Of a stretch of 64,000 bases of DNA, positions 57,071 to 64,000 are shown in pieces. The notes beneath the pieces were generated by a model. It worked only from the letters and a program-made list of their open reading frames with translations. It searched no databases and was not told the origin of the DNA. Each line of letters begins with the position of its first letter. The first letter of the stretch is position 1. A program made the translations under genes and the position numbers. Source of the DNA: Igneacidithiobacillus sp041146875 (GTDB taxonomy: Bacteria; Pseudomonadota; Gammaproteobacteria; Acidithiobacillales; Acidithiobacillaceae); the NCBI RefSeq assembly GCF_041146875.1, contig NZ_JBFRXP010000006.1, forward strand, positions 1 through 64,000. Reading direction: 5' to 3'.

Positions 57071-58549
57071 TTAGCTACTCGCCTGCTCCACGTTTTTCTG
57101 ATAAATCTTCACGTTGCTATGAGTCCGCAGGGCCTGCAAATAGGCACGGCTTAGTAGCCGCACCTGCTGCTCGGACAGAGACTTCTGAATTTCGTCGCGT
57201 ACTGAGGGATTGAGCAAATCCGGACTAGGCAAGACCACTCCAGCGACGGCATAAAGAGTAGTCGCTGCAGAGTTCTCCACAGATCCGGCAGAGACTTTGC
57301 CAGCGGATGGCGCGGGCGCAAGAAAAATTTTGTTAAGTAACGGCGATGAGAGGCCATTCGCTGCCCGACGCGAGAGTTCCGGATAATTCTTTAACTCCGC
57401 TTGGTACTCTTTCTGCCAAGATGCAACGCTCTGTTCCTTTTGCGCCGTTGCCAGCAATTGCTTTGCGCTCGCTTCCCGCAAATCTATTGCTTGTTGTTGT
57501 TTCACTGCACTACGTACCTGAGCATCGACTGCCTGCAATGTTTGCGCATGGGCTGGCTGATAATGAACCACGTGGACAGCGAGAAGATCGCCGTTGGCAA
57601 GGCGCAATGCACTACTATTCTTACCAGCGCGCACCGCAGCACTGAATGCCAAGGCAACGGCTGCAGGATCACTAAATACCGCGCTCCCGGTTTTACCCTC
57701 CTGCAGGGTTCCACTCTCTTCAATCTTTAGGTGATACTTATTCGCTACCGCCTGGAGATCGGAGCTACTAAACAGCAAGTTCTTAAAGTTGTCGATCTGC
57801 GCTTCAAATTGCAGCTCATCGGTAAAATCTTTTTTTCCAATGACGACGTAACTCACCTGCATCTGCGCAGCTTGCTGAAATTCTGCCTTATGCGTCTGGT
57901 AATAACTGTCGATTTCTGCCGCACTGGGGTGCACCTGCTTCACAAACTGGTCATTGTGCAAGGTCAACACATAAACGTTACGGTATTCCTGCGACCACTG
58001 CCAAACGCCTTGCGCGTCTTGCTGTGAGGCACTGGCAAGAATCTGCGGAAGGGACCGCAGTTGCTCCAGGATCATCCCCTGACGTAACTGCGCTTCGAAC
58101 TCGGCGGGAGTCAGACCATTTTCGTGTAGAAGCTGGTCATAGCGCGCGCGCGAAAACTTGCCCTGATCGGCAAAAACCGGCATTGCCACAATTTTGGCGC
58201 GCAACGCAGCATCGGGTACCTGCAAATGTAACTTACTCGCCTCATGCGCAAGGAGCAGGTCATCAATCATGCTATCTAGGACTTGCTGCGCAAAGGCCGG
58301 GGTCTTGGTAATCTTATCTGCCGTCTCGCTGCCAAAAACATGGGTGTACTGCTCCGTGGCCTGTTGCAAGCGGTGCTGGAAGAGGCTGCTACTGATCTTT
58401 TCGCCGTCCACTTTGGCAACTACCTCAGAGGAGTTACTCTGATCAAAAAGGTAGCCGCTCACCCCCCAGAGCACGAAAGACAAGGCGATAACGAGCATCC
58501 CAATTTTTGCCACCCAGGATTGGGCCAGACCACGAAAGACATCAAGCAT
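57071..58549 (-). CDS. ppiD: PpiD-like periplasmic folding chaperone
   Basis: 492 residues, shorter than E. coli PpiD (about 620). N-terminal membrane anchor WVAKIGMLVIALSFVLWGVSGYLF, then a SurA/PpiD N-terminal chaperone domain (VVAKVDGEKISSSLFQHRLQQATEQY, PDAALRAKIVAMPVFADQGKFSRARYDQLL). A long helical region follows, with only a weak parvulin-type domain. It assists folding of exported proteins at the periplasmic side of the inner membrane. Upstream (tRNA, hup, lon, clpXP, tig) is the usual genomic setting of ppiD. Confidence 0.85.
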   Translation of the reverse strand: MLDVFRGLAQSWVAKIGMLVIALSFVLWGVSGYLFDQSNSSEVVAKVDGEKISSSLFQHRLQQATEQYTHVFGSETADKITKTPAFAQQVLDSMIDDLLLAHEASKLHLQVPDAALRAKIVAMPVFADQGKFSRARYDQLLHENGLTPAEFEAQLRQGMILEQLRSLPQILASASQQDAQGVWQWSQEYRNVYVLTLHNDQFVKQVHPSAAEIDSYYQTHKAEFQQAAQMQVSYVVIGKKDFTDELQFEAQIDNFKNLLFSSSDLQAVANKYHLKIEESGTLQEGKTGSAVFSDPAAVALAFSAAVRAGKNSSALRLANGDLLAVHVVHYQPAHAQTLQAVDAQVRSAVKQQQAIDLREASAKQLLATAQKEQSVASWQKEYQAELKNYPELSRRAANGLSSPLLNKIFLAPAPSAGKVSAGSVENSAATTLYAVAGVVLPSPDLLNPSVRDEIQKSLSEQQVRLLSRAYLQALRTHSNVKIYQKNVEQASS

Positions 58550-58596
58550 GCGACAACCTCAAACTTTTGGGCCGGGCACGACGCCCGATGAACTAT

Positions 58597-58625
58597 AAAA
58601 AAAGGCGACCCCAGCGGGGTCGCCT
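58597..58625 (-). terminator. Terminator of the tRNA-Val/Asp unit
   Basis: On the minus strand AGGCGACCCC and GGGGTCGCCT form a ten-pair stem with a three-base loop, followed by seven T residues. It lies directly downstream of tRNA-Asp. Confidence 0.88.
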
Positions 58626-58632
58626 GCGTTTA

Positions 58633-58709
58633 TGGCGGGGTGGACGGGGCTCGAACCCGCGACCTCCGGCGTGACAGGCCGGCATTCTGACCAACTGAAC
58701 TACCACCCC
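58633..58709 (-). tRNA. trnD: tRNA-Asp(GTC)
   Basis: 77 nt with encoded CCA. The acceptor stem is GGGGTGG with CCACCCC, the anticodon stem CCGGC/GCCGG carries loop CTGTCAC, giving GTC. It is ten bases downstream of tRNA-Val and shares its transcript. Confidence 0.95.
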
Positions 58710-58719
58710 GCAAGAGCTA

Positions 58720-58795
58720 TGGTGGGCGGTGAGGGGCTCGAACCCCCGACATTCGGCGTGTAAAGCCGACGCTCTACCAACTGAGCTAACCGCCC
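58720..58795 (-). tRNA. trnV: tRNA-Val(TAC)
   Basis: 76 nt with encoded CCA. Acceptor GGGCGGT/ACCGCCC, anticodon stem TCGGC/GCCGA with loop TTTACAC, anticodon TAC. It lies just after the hup stop codon and before tRNA-Asp. Confidence 0.95.
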
Positions 58796-58806
58796 GACCA
58801 GAAGAA

Positions 58807-59079
58807 CTAGTTTACCGCATCCCGTAGCGCTTTTCCAGCCTTGAACTTGGGCGAGCGGCTGGCAGGGATCATGATCTCCGCTCCCGTTGCCGGGTTACGA
58901 CCTTTGCGTGCCTCACGCTCAGCAACCACGAAGGAGCCAAAACCCACCAAGGTTACCTGGTCACCCGCCTGCAGAGCCTCGGTAACGACCTTAATCGCTG
59001 CATCTAGTGTACGACTGGCAGCTGCGCGGGAAACATCGGCTTCTTCTGCGATTTTTTCGACCAATTCGGATTTGTTCAT
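58807..59079 (-). CDS. hupB: HU-family DNA-binding protein
   Basis: 90 residues, standard HU length. Opening MNKSELVEKIAEEADVSRAAASRTLDAAIKVVTEAL and the DNA-binding arm GFGSFVVAEREARKGRNPATGAEIMIPASRSPKFKAGKALRDAVN with the conserved RNP/GxEI region match HU-beta. AGGAG lies upstream of ATG 59079. It bends and compacts DNA. Its place between lon and the tRNA pair, with ppiD beyond, is the canonical order in gammaproteobacteria. Confidence 0.95.
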   Translation of the reverse strand: MNKSELVEKIAEEADVSRAAASRTLDAAIKVVTEALQAGDQVTLVGFGSFVVAEREARKGRNPATGAEIMIPASRSPKFKAGKALRDAVN

Positions 59080-59169
59080 ATTCCTTATCTCCTGAGTGTG
59101 TGCGGTAAAGCATTACTGTTAAGGCTCGAGTTTTATAGCAGGACAAAAAAAGCGGTGTCAAGAACATCC

Positions 59170-59206
59170 GACAAAATCGTAGCTCCAGATTTGATTCTGG
59201 AGCTAC
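59170..59206 (-). terminator. Intrinsic terminator after lon
   Basis: On the minus strand GTAGCTCCAGA and TCTGGAGCTAC form an 11-pair stem with a six-base loop, followed by GATTTTGT. It lies just downstream of the lon stop and upstream of hup. Confidence 0.7.
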
Positions 59207-59214
59207 CTCTAGGC

Positions 59215-61650
59215 TTAGTGCGCTGCGCCGCGCTTACCAGAGCCCTCCTCGACGGCGACATTAGTCGGTGCCACTGAGCTATCCTCAGTGTCGGCACGCG
59301 GCTCTGGCACCCGCTCCAGGGCAATGGCGAAGACCTCGTCAATCCAACGCACGGGCTTGATGGTAAGGGCATCACGCACATTTTTTGGAATATCCTGCAG
59401 ATCCTTTTCATTTTCTGCCGGAATCAATACCGTGCTAATCCCACCCCGATGCGCTGCCAGCAGTTTTTCTTTCAGTCCGCCGATCGGAAGCACTTCGCCA
59501 CGCAGCGTGATTTCACCCGTCATGGCAACACTGGCATGCACCGGGATACCGGTAAGTGCTGACACCAAGGCTGTCACCATACCAATTCCGGCACTAGGAC
59601 CGTCCTTTGGCGTCGCGCCCTCGGGCACGTGAATGTGCACATCCTTGCTCTGATAAAAATCCTGCGGGATGCCGAGAATGCCAGAACGGGCGCGTACCAC
59701 GCTCATTGCCGCCTGGATGGACTCTTGCATCACATCACCCAATTTTCCGGTAATCAACAACTTACCTCGCCCTGGAACGACCACCGCTTCGATGCTGAGC
59801 AGTTCGCCGCCGACCTCGGTCCAGGCCAATCCGGTGACTTCACCAATGCGATTTTCCTTCTCCGCCTTGCCAAAATCAAAGCGTCGTACGCCAAGGTATT
59901 TATCCAGATTCCGCTCGCTGATTTGTACCTTCTGGCGCTTTTTATCGAGGAGTAGTTCTTTGACGACTTTTCGGCAAAGGCGTGCCAGCTCGCGCTCGAG
60001 ATTCCGTACACCAGCCTCCCGCGTGTAGTGGCGGATGATGTCGCGAATTACGGCAGTGGAAATACTGATTTCGTCCTTACCTAGCCCGGCCTTCTCAATC
60101 TGCTTAGGCAGAAGATATTGATTGGCAATGTGGATCTTCTCATCCTCGGTGTAACCCGAGATACGGATCACCTCCATACGATCCATCAGCGGCGCAGGGA
60201 TATTCAGGGTATTGGCCGTAGTCACGAACATGACCTCAGACAAATTGAAATCCACCTCTAAATAATGATCGTTGAAGGTATTGTTCTGCTCCGGGTCCAG
60301 GACCTCGAGCAGAGCAGACGCGGGATCACCGCGAAAATCCATCGCCATCTTGTCGACTTCGTCGAGCAACATGAGCGGGTTGCGGGTGCCAACCTTAGAT
60401 AAGCTCTGCACGATCTTACCCGGCAACGCGCCAATGTAGGTGCGACGGTGACCACGGATTTCCGCCTCGTCACGCACCCCTCCCAAAGACATACGCACGA
60501 ACTTGCGTCCCGTCGCCTGCGCGATAGAGCGACCCAAGCTGGTCTTGCCGACCCCTGGCGGGCCCACCAGACAGAGGATCGGGCCATGGCTGTTCCCTAC
60601 CCGCTGCTGCACCGCAAGGTACTCGAGAATCCGCTCTTTAACGTCTTCCAGACCGTAGTGGTCAGCATCAAGGATTTCCTTGGCACGGGCCAGATCCTGT
60701 GCAATTTTGCTACGCTTCTTCCACGGCACGGCGACCAGCCAGTCGATGTAATTACGCACTACTGTGGCTTCTGCCGACATCGGGCTCATCATGCGCAGCT
60801 TTTTCAGCTCTGCTTCCGCCTTGGCGCGGACGTCTTTGGGCATACCCGCTTTTTGAATTTTGCGCGCTAGCTCGTCAGCTTCATTACCACCCTCATCAGA
60901 AAGATCGCCGAGTTCTTTCTGGATGGCCTTCATTTGCTCATTGAGGTAGTACTCGCGCTGACTCTTTTCCATCTGCCGTTTGACGCGCCCGCGGATTCGT
61001 TTTTCCACCTGCAACAAGTCGATCTCGGACTCCATCATACCCAGCAGGTGCTCAAGCCGCGCACGTGTTTCGGCCTTCTCTAAGATTTCTTGCTTTTCTT
61101 CGAGTTTGAGGTTGAGATGGGCAGCAACGGTATCCGCCAAACGCGCCGGATCATCAATACTCGCCAGGGTCTGTAGGATTTCCGGTGGGATCTTTTTGTT
61201 GAGTTTTACGTAGGCCTCAAACTGTGCCTGCACCGAGCGCAGCAGAGCCTCCAATTCCCGGTCACTCGCGGTACCCGAACGTACTACGGCGACCTGGGCG
61301 CGCAAGGTTTCGTCGGCAGGCAGAAAGGTCTGAATCCGGGCACGATCGGTGCCCTCTACCAAGACCTTCACCGTGCCATCGGGGAGCTTTAGCAATTGCA
61401 GGATGGTGGCGACTGTCCCCATGCGGAAGATACGATCTGGCTCAGGATCGTCGTCGGCAGCATTGCGCTGGGCAACGAGCAGGATCTGCTTGTCGCCGGT
61501 CATAGCATCCTCCAAGGCGCGAATAGACTTGGGGCGCCCGACAAAGAGAGGGATGACCATAAAGGGAAAAACGACCACATCGCGCAACGGCAGGACGGGG
61601 ACAATCAGGGATTCTTCGCTCATCAGAGAACTCGTTTTGGATTCAGCCAC
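59215..61650 (-). CDS. lon: ATP-dependent protease Lon
   Basis: 811 residues from GTG 61650 behind GGAG. N-terminal substrate domain (VPVLPLRDVVVFPFMVIPLFVGR), AAA+ module with Walker A GPPGVGKTSLGRSIAQATG and Walker B LMLLDEVDKM, and a C-terminal proteolytic domain with the KDGPSAGIGMVTAL stretch carrying the catalytic serine, and the lysine in GGLKEKLLAAHRGG. It degrades misfolded and regulatory proteins. It follows clpX after 99 bases that hold a strong hairpin (61711-61738). Confidence 0.96.
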   Translation of the reverse strand: MAESKTSSLMSEESLIVPVLPLRDVVVFPFMVIPLFVGRPKSIRALEDAMTGDKQILLVAQRNAADDDPEPDRIFRMGTVATILQLLKLPDGTVKVLVEGTDRARIQTFLPADETLRAQVAVVRSGTASDRELEALLRSVQAQFEAYVKLNKKIPPEILQTLASIDDPARLADTVAAHLNLKLEEKQEILEKAETRARLEHLLGMMESEIDLLQVEKRIRGRVKRQMEKSQREYYLNEQMKAIQKELGDLSDEGGNEADELARKIQKAGMPKDVRAKAEAELKKLRMMSPMSAEATVVRNYIDWLVAVPWKKRSKIAQDLARAKEILDADHYGLEDVKERILEYLAVQQRVGNSHGPILCLVGPPGVGKTSLGRSIAQATGRKFVRMSLGGVRDEAEIRGHRRTYIGALPGKIVQSLSKVGTRNPLMLLDEVDKMAMDFRGDPASALLEVLDPEQNNTFNDHYLEVDFNLSEVMFVTTANTLNIPAPLMDRMEVIRISGYTEDEKIHIANQYLLPKQIEKAGLGKDEISISTAVIRDIIRHYTREAGVRNLERELARLCRKVVKELLLDKKRQKVQISERNLDKYLGVRRFDFGKAEKENRIGEVTGLAWTEVGGELLSIEAVVVPGRGKLLITGKLGDVMQESIQAAMSVVRARSGILGIPQDFYQSKDVHIHVPEGATPKDGPSAGIGMVTALVSALTGIPVHASVAMTGEITLRGEVLPIGGLKEKLLAAHRGGISTVLIPAENEKDLQDIPKNVRDALTIKPVRWIDEVFAIALERVPEPRADTEDSSVAPTNVAVEEGSGKRGAAH

Positions 61651-61710
61651 GCTTCACTCCACGGTAAACGGGAGGAGAAAAATCTCTCCCCAACAAGGAG
61701 GAAATGGGGA

Positions 61711-61738
61711 CCGACGCCGCCGTTTTCAACGGCGTCGG
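61711..61738 (-). other. Strong hairpin between clpX and lon
   Basis: CCGACGCCG and CGGCGTCGG form a nine-pair stem with a ten-base loop in the 99-base gap after clpX. No T-run follows, so it is a possible attenuator, mRNA 3' end or processing site rather than a clear terminator. Confidence 0.45.
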
Positions 61739-61749
61739 ATTCGTACAAT

Positions 61750-63024
61750 CTAGGCCGGATGAGAAGCGTCTATCTTGGCCGCTTCGTCATAAACCAATAG
61801 TGGCTTGTTGCCATTTTCGACCACACCTGCATCGACCACGACCTTTCTGATGCCTGTCATGGAAGGTAGCTCATACATGGTGTCGAGAAGGATGTGCTCA
61901 AGGATGGAGCGCAAGCCACGGGCGCCAGTTTTACGCGTGAGCGCCTTCTTAGCGATGGCGCGCAGGGCCTCGGGACGAATCTCGAGCTGGATACCCTCTA
62001 GGGCAAAGAGCTTTTGGTACTGTTTGACGAGTGCGTTCTTGGGTTCGGTAAGGATGGTCACCAAGGCGTCTTCGTCCAGTTCTTCGAGCAGCGCCAAGAT
62101 GGGCAAACGCCCAACAAATTCTGGAATCAGACCATAGCGCACCAAGTCCTCGGGCTCGAGATTTTCCATCATGGTTGCCGTGGCGAGATTTTCTTTACCC
62201 TTTTTGATCTTCGCCCCAAAACCAATTCCACCTTTTTCCAAGCGACTGGCAACGGATTTTTCCAAACCGGCGAAGGCGCCACCACAGATAAAGAGGATGT
62301 TGCGGGTATCGACCTGCAAAAACTCTTGTTGTGGATGCTTGCGCCCGCCCTGAGGCGGTACCGATGCCACCGTACCCTCGATCAACTTGAGCAGGGCCTG
62401 TTGCACGCCCTCACCCGACACATCTCGGGTAATGGAAGGATTTTCGGATTTTCGGGAGATCTTGTCGATCTCGTCGATGTAGACAATACCGGTCTGCGCT
62501 TTCTCGACGTCGTAGTCGCATTTCTGCAAGAGCTTCTGAATGATGTTCTCGACATCCTCACCAACATAACCGGCCTCGGTGAGCGTCGTGGCATCGGCCA
62601 TGGCAAAAGGCACATTGAGCAAACGGGCCAGGGTCTGCGCAAGCAAGGTCTTGCCCGAACCGGTGGGGCCAATGAGCAGGATGTTACTTTTGTCGAGTTC
62701 CACATCAGCGCCGCTGCCGCCGTGCTCCAAGCGTTTGTAGTGGTTATAAACTGCCACCGACAACACCTTTTTGGCGACTTCCTGGCCGATCACATAATCG
62801 TCGAGAGTCTGGCGAATTTCCATCGGCTTGGGCAGCTTTTGGTCTTGGCTGCTGGCATTTTCGTCCAAAGATTCATCCTTGACGATGTCATTACAGAGCT
62901 CGATACATTCGTCGCAGATGAAGACGTTGGGTCCGGCAATCAGCTTGCGTACTTCGTGTTGCGTTTTGCCACAAAAGGAACAACAGAGGTTTTTGTCACC
63001 ACTGCTCTCATTTTTTCCAGACAT
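61750..63024 (-). CDS. clpX: Clp protease ATP-binding subunit ClpX
   Basis: 424 residues. N-terminal zinc-binding domain CCSFCGKTQHEVRKL...CDECIELCNDI (residues 14-48), Walker A LIGPTGSGKTLLAQTLA, Walker B IVYIDEIDKISRKSEN, and sensor motifs with the substrate pore loop GYVGEDVENI. It unfolds tagged proteins for ClpP. The gene begins 20 bases after the clpP stop, giving the usual clpP-clpX operon. Confidence 0.96.
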   Translation of the reverse strand: MSGKNESSGDKNLCCSFCGKTQHEVRKLIAGPNVFICDECIELCNDIVKDESLDENASSQDQKLPKPMEIRQTLDDYVIGQEVAKKVLSVAVYNHYKRLEHGGSGADVELDKSNILLIGPTGSGKTLLAQTLARLLNVPFAMADATTLTEAGYVGEDVENIIQKLLQKCDYDVEKAQTGIVYIDEIDKISRKSENPSITRDVSGEGVQQALLKLIEGTVASVPPQGGRKHPQQEFLQVDTRNILFICGGAFAGLEKSVASRLEKGGIGFGAKIKKGKENLATATMMENLEPEDLVRYGLIPEFVGRLPILALLEELDEDALVTILTEPKNALVKQYQKLFALEGIQLEIRPEALRAIAKKALTRKTGARGLRSILEHILLDTMYELPSMTGIRKVVVDAGVVENGNKPLLVYDEAAKIDASHPA

Positions 63025-63044
63025 CGCTACACTCCCGCCTGTCT

Positions 63045-63689
63045 TCAGGCACTCTCGTCATCGCCACGATGGGTTATGACGGCATCAACCAAACGGTAAT
63101 CCTTCGCTTCGCCGGCGGACATAAAAAAGTCCCGATCCAGGTCGCGTTCAATGCGTTCTTTTTCCTGACCTGTATGATGCACCAGGATCTCATTCAGGCG
63201 TTCGCGAATCCGCAGGATTTCTTTCGCGTGAATGTCGATATCGTGGGCGACTCCCTGAAAACCACCCGAGGGCTGGTGCAACATGATCCGTGCATTGGGC
63301 AGGGCATAACGCTTACCCTCGGCACCCGCCGCGAGGAGCACCGCTCCCATACTGGCCGCTTGCCCTACGCACACAGTACTCACCGCCGGACGGATGAACT
63401 GCATGGTGTCGTAAATCGCCAATCCTGCAGTGACCGAACCGCCAGGACTATTGATGTACAGAGCGATGTCCTTTTCGGGATTTTCCGCCTCCAAAAACAG
63501 CAGTTGGGCGACTACCAGATTGGCCATCATGTCTTCGACCGGGCCGACCAGAAAAATGACCCGCTCCTTGAGCAAGCGCGAGTAGATGTCAAAGGCACGC
63601 TCACCACGACCGGTCTGCTCGATGACCATGGGCACATAACCCAAAGCCCGCGTTTCCTGCATATGTTCGTCCTGTAATCCCAGCTTCAT
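63045..63689 (-). CDS. clpP: ATP-dependent Clp protease proteolytic subunit
   Basis: 214 residues from ATG 63689; a GTG two codons earlier is possible. Catalytic triad motifs are VGQAASMG (Ser113), MLHQPSGG (His138) and the DRDFFMSA region with Asp near 187. RGERAFDIYSRLLKERVIFLVGPVEDMMANLVVAQLLFLEAENP matches ClpP closely. It forms the barrel protease that works with ClpX. Preceded by the trigger factor gene, the usual order. Confidence 0.95.
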   Translation of the reverse strand: MKLGLQDEHMQETRALGYVPMVIEQTGRGERAFDIYSRLLKERVIFLVGPVEDMMANLVVAQLLFLEAENPEKDIALYINSPGGSVTAGLAIYDTMQFIRPAVSTVCVGQAASMGAVLLAAGAEGKRYALPNARIMLHQPSGGFQGVAHDIDIHAKEILRIRERLNEILVHHTGQEKERIERDLDRDFFMSAGEAKDYRLVDAVITHRGDDESA

Positions 63690-63715
63690 CGCCACTGCCC
63701 TCTCGTTTTCCTGCT

Positions 63716-64000
63716 TTAGCTCTCACTGCCTGCAGCAGCGCGAGCACCAATCAGATCCTGAAACCCGACTTTATCTTCTTTCACTGTAGCACGCTCGAGC
63801 AACCAGTCCACTACCACATCTTCGAGAACCATCGATTCCAGGTTCTCCATACGTTCACGGTCCTTGCGATACCAGGCCATGAACTCGCGAGGGTCTTCGT
63901 ACTGTTCTGCCATTTCCACTAAAGCTTGTTCCATTTTTGCCGTCGATGCACGCAGTTGCTGCTGGCGGGCAAGCTCAGATAGCACGAGTCCCAAACGCAC
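63716..64000 (-). CDS. tig: Trigger factor, C-terminal part (runs off the window)
   Basis: 94 residues of the C-terminal chaperone domain, continuing beyond the window edge, so the N-terminal ribosome-binding and PPIase domains are not seen. Features are the helical region RLGLVLSELARQQQLRASTAKMEQALVEMAEQYEDPREFMAWYRKDRERMENLESMVLEDVVVDWLLERATVKE. It is 26 bases upstream of clpP, the standard tig-clpP-clpX-lon order. A ribosome-associated folding chaperone. Confidence 0.9.
   Translation of the reverse strand: MRLGLVLSELARQQQLRASTAKMEQALVEMAEQYEDPREFMAWYRKDRERMENLESMVLEDVVVDWLLERATVKEDKVGFQDLIGARAAAGSES

Noticed and set aside
62014..63099. A 361-codon plus-strand frame antisense to clpX
   Set aside because: Shadow frame; clpX is unambiguous on the minus strand.

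Overview
The window is bacterial, gene-dense and fits a Gram-negative gammaproteobacterium or Acidithiobacillia-like chemolithotroph, most likely Acidithiobacillus or a close relative. This is inferred from gene content and arrangement: the tig-clpP-clpX-lon-hup block, a P460-type cytochrome, a DsrE protein, a TauE/SafE exporter, an HdeD-like protein and a P-type proton ATPase beside central carbon genes. No 16S rRNA or sulfur/iron oxidation operon is present, so the genus is not proven.

Layout. 0-7.3 kb: tRNA-Lys, a GST-like isomerase, a P460-type cytochrome, an OprD-like porin, a solitary molybdate/tungstate-type binding protein, then a small operon (DsrE, VOC, double-CDGSH protein). 7.3-8.4 kb: a DUF2459 lipoprotein gene broken by a 281-bp structured repeat, which recurs at 37.1 kb. 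8.5-21 kb: an NRAMP-like transporter behind a Fur-like box, then a compact plus-strand carbon operon (MFS transporter, phosphotransacetylase-like protein, PfkB, class I aldolase, pyruvate kinase, enolase), a convergent lipoamide dehydrogenase-like gene and alpha-glucan phosphorylase. 21-25.7 kb: tRNA-Ala, methyltransferase, TauE-like exporter, D,D-carboxypeptidase and an EmrB-type pump with a TetR-type operator.

25.7-27.3 kb: tRNA-Glu and a 3' partial copy of it bracket a 1.5-kb remnant island carrying a DUF6036 nucleotidyltransferase pair. 27.4-37 kb: proton P-type ATPase, then a minus-strand group ppsA, ldhA, phosphoketolase, alpha/beta hydrolase and an orphan F1 epsilon-like subunit. With the glycolytic operon and glgP this gives a plausible route from storage glucan through hexose phosphates to acetyl-phosphate, lactate and pyruvate.

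37-42.8 kb: second repeat copy, a second NRAMP, TonB with a small membrane partner, thioredoxin, xseA. 42.8-57 kb: motility and c-di-GMP functions (fliL-motA-motB-ycgR, two GGDEF proteins, and a second group ycgR-like, DUF2802, fliK, flhB C-domain), separated by PPK2, RNase R, tRNA-Leu, HdeD-like and NlpE/META genes. 57-64 kb: protein quality control (ppiD, hup, lon, clpX, clpP, truncated tig) with tRNA-Val and tRNA-Asp.

The least explained items are the paired 281-bp structured repeats, the tRNA-Glu island with its DUF6036 two-gene module, the orphan epsilon subunit in the phosphoketolase operon, and several small genes. All functions are assigned from reading motifs; no database search was run.
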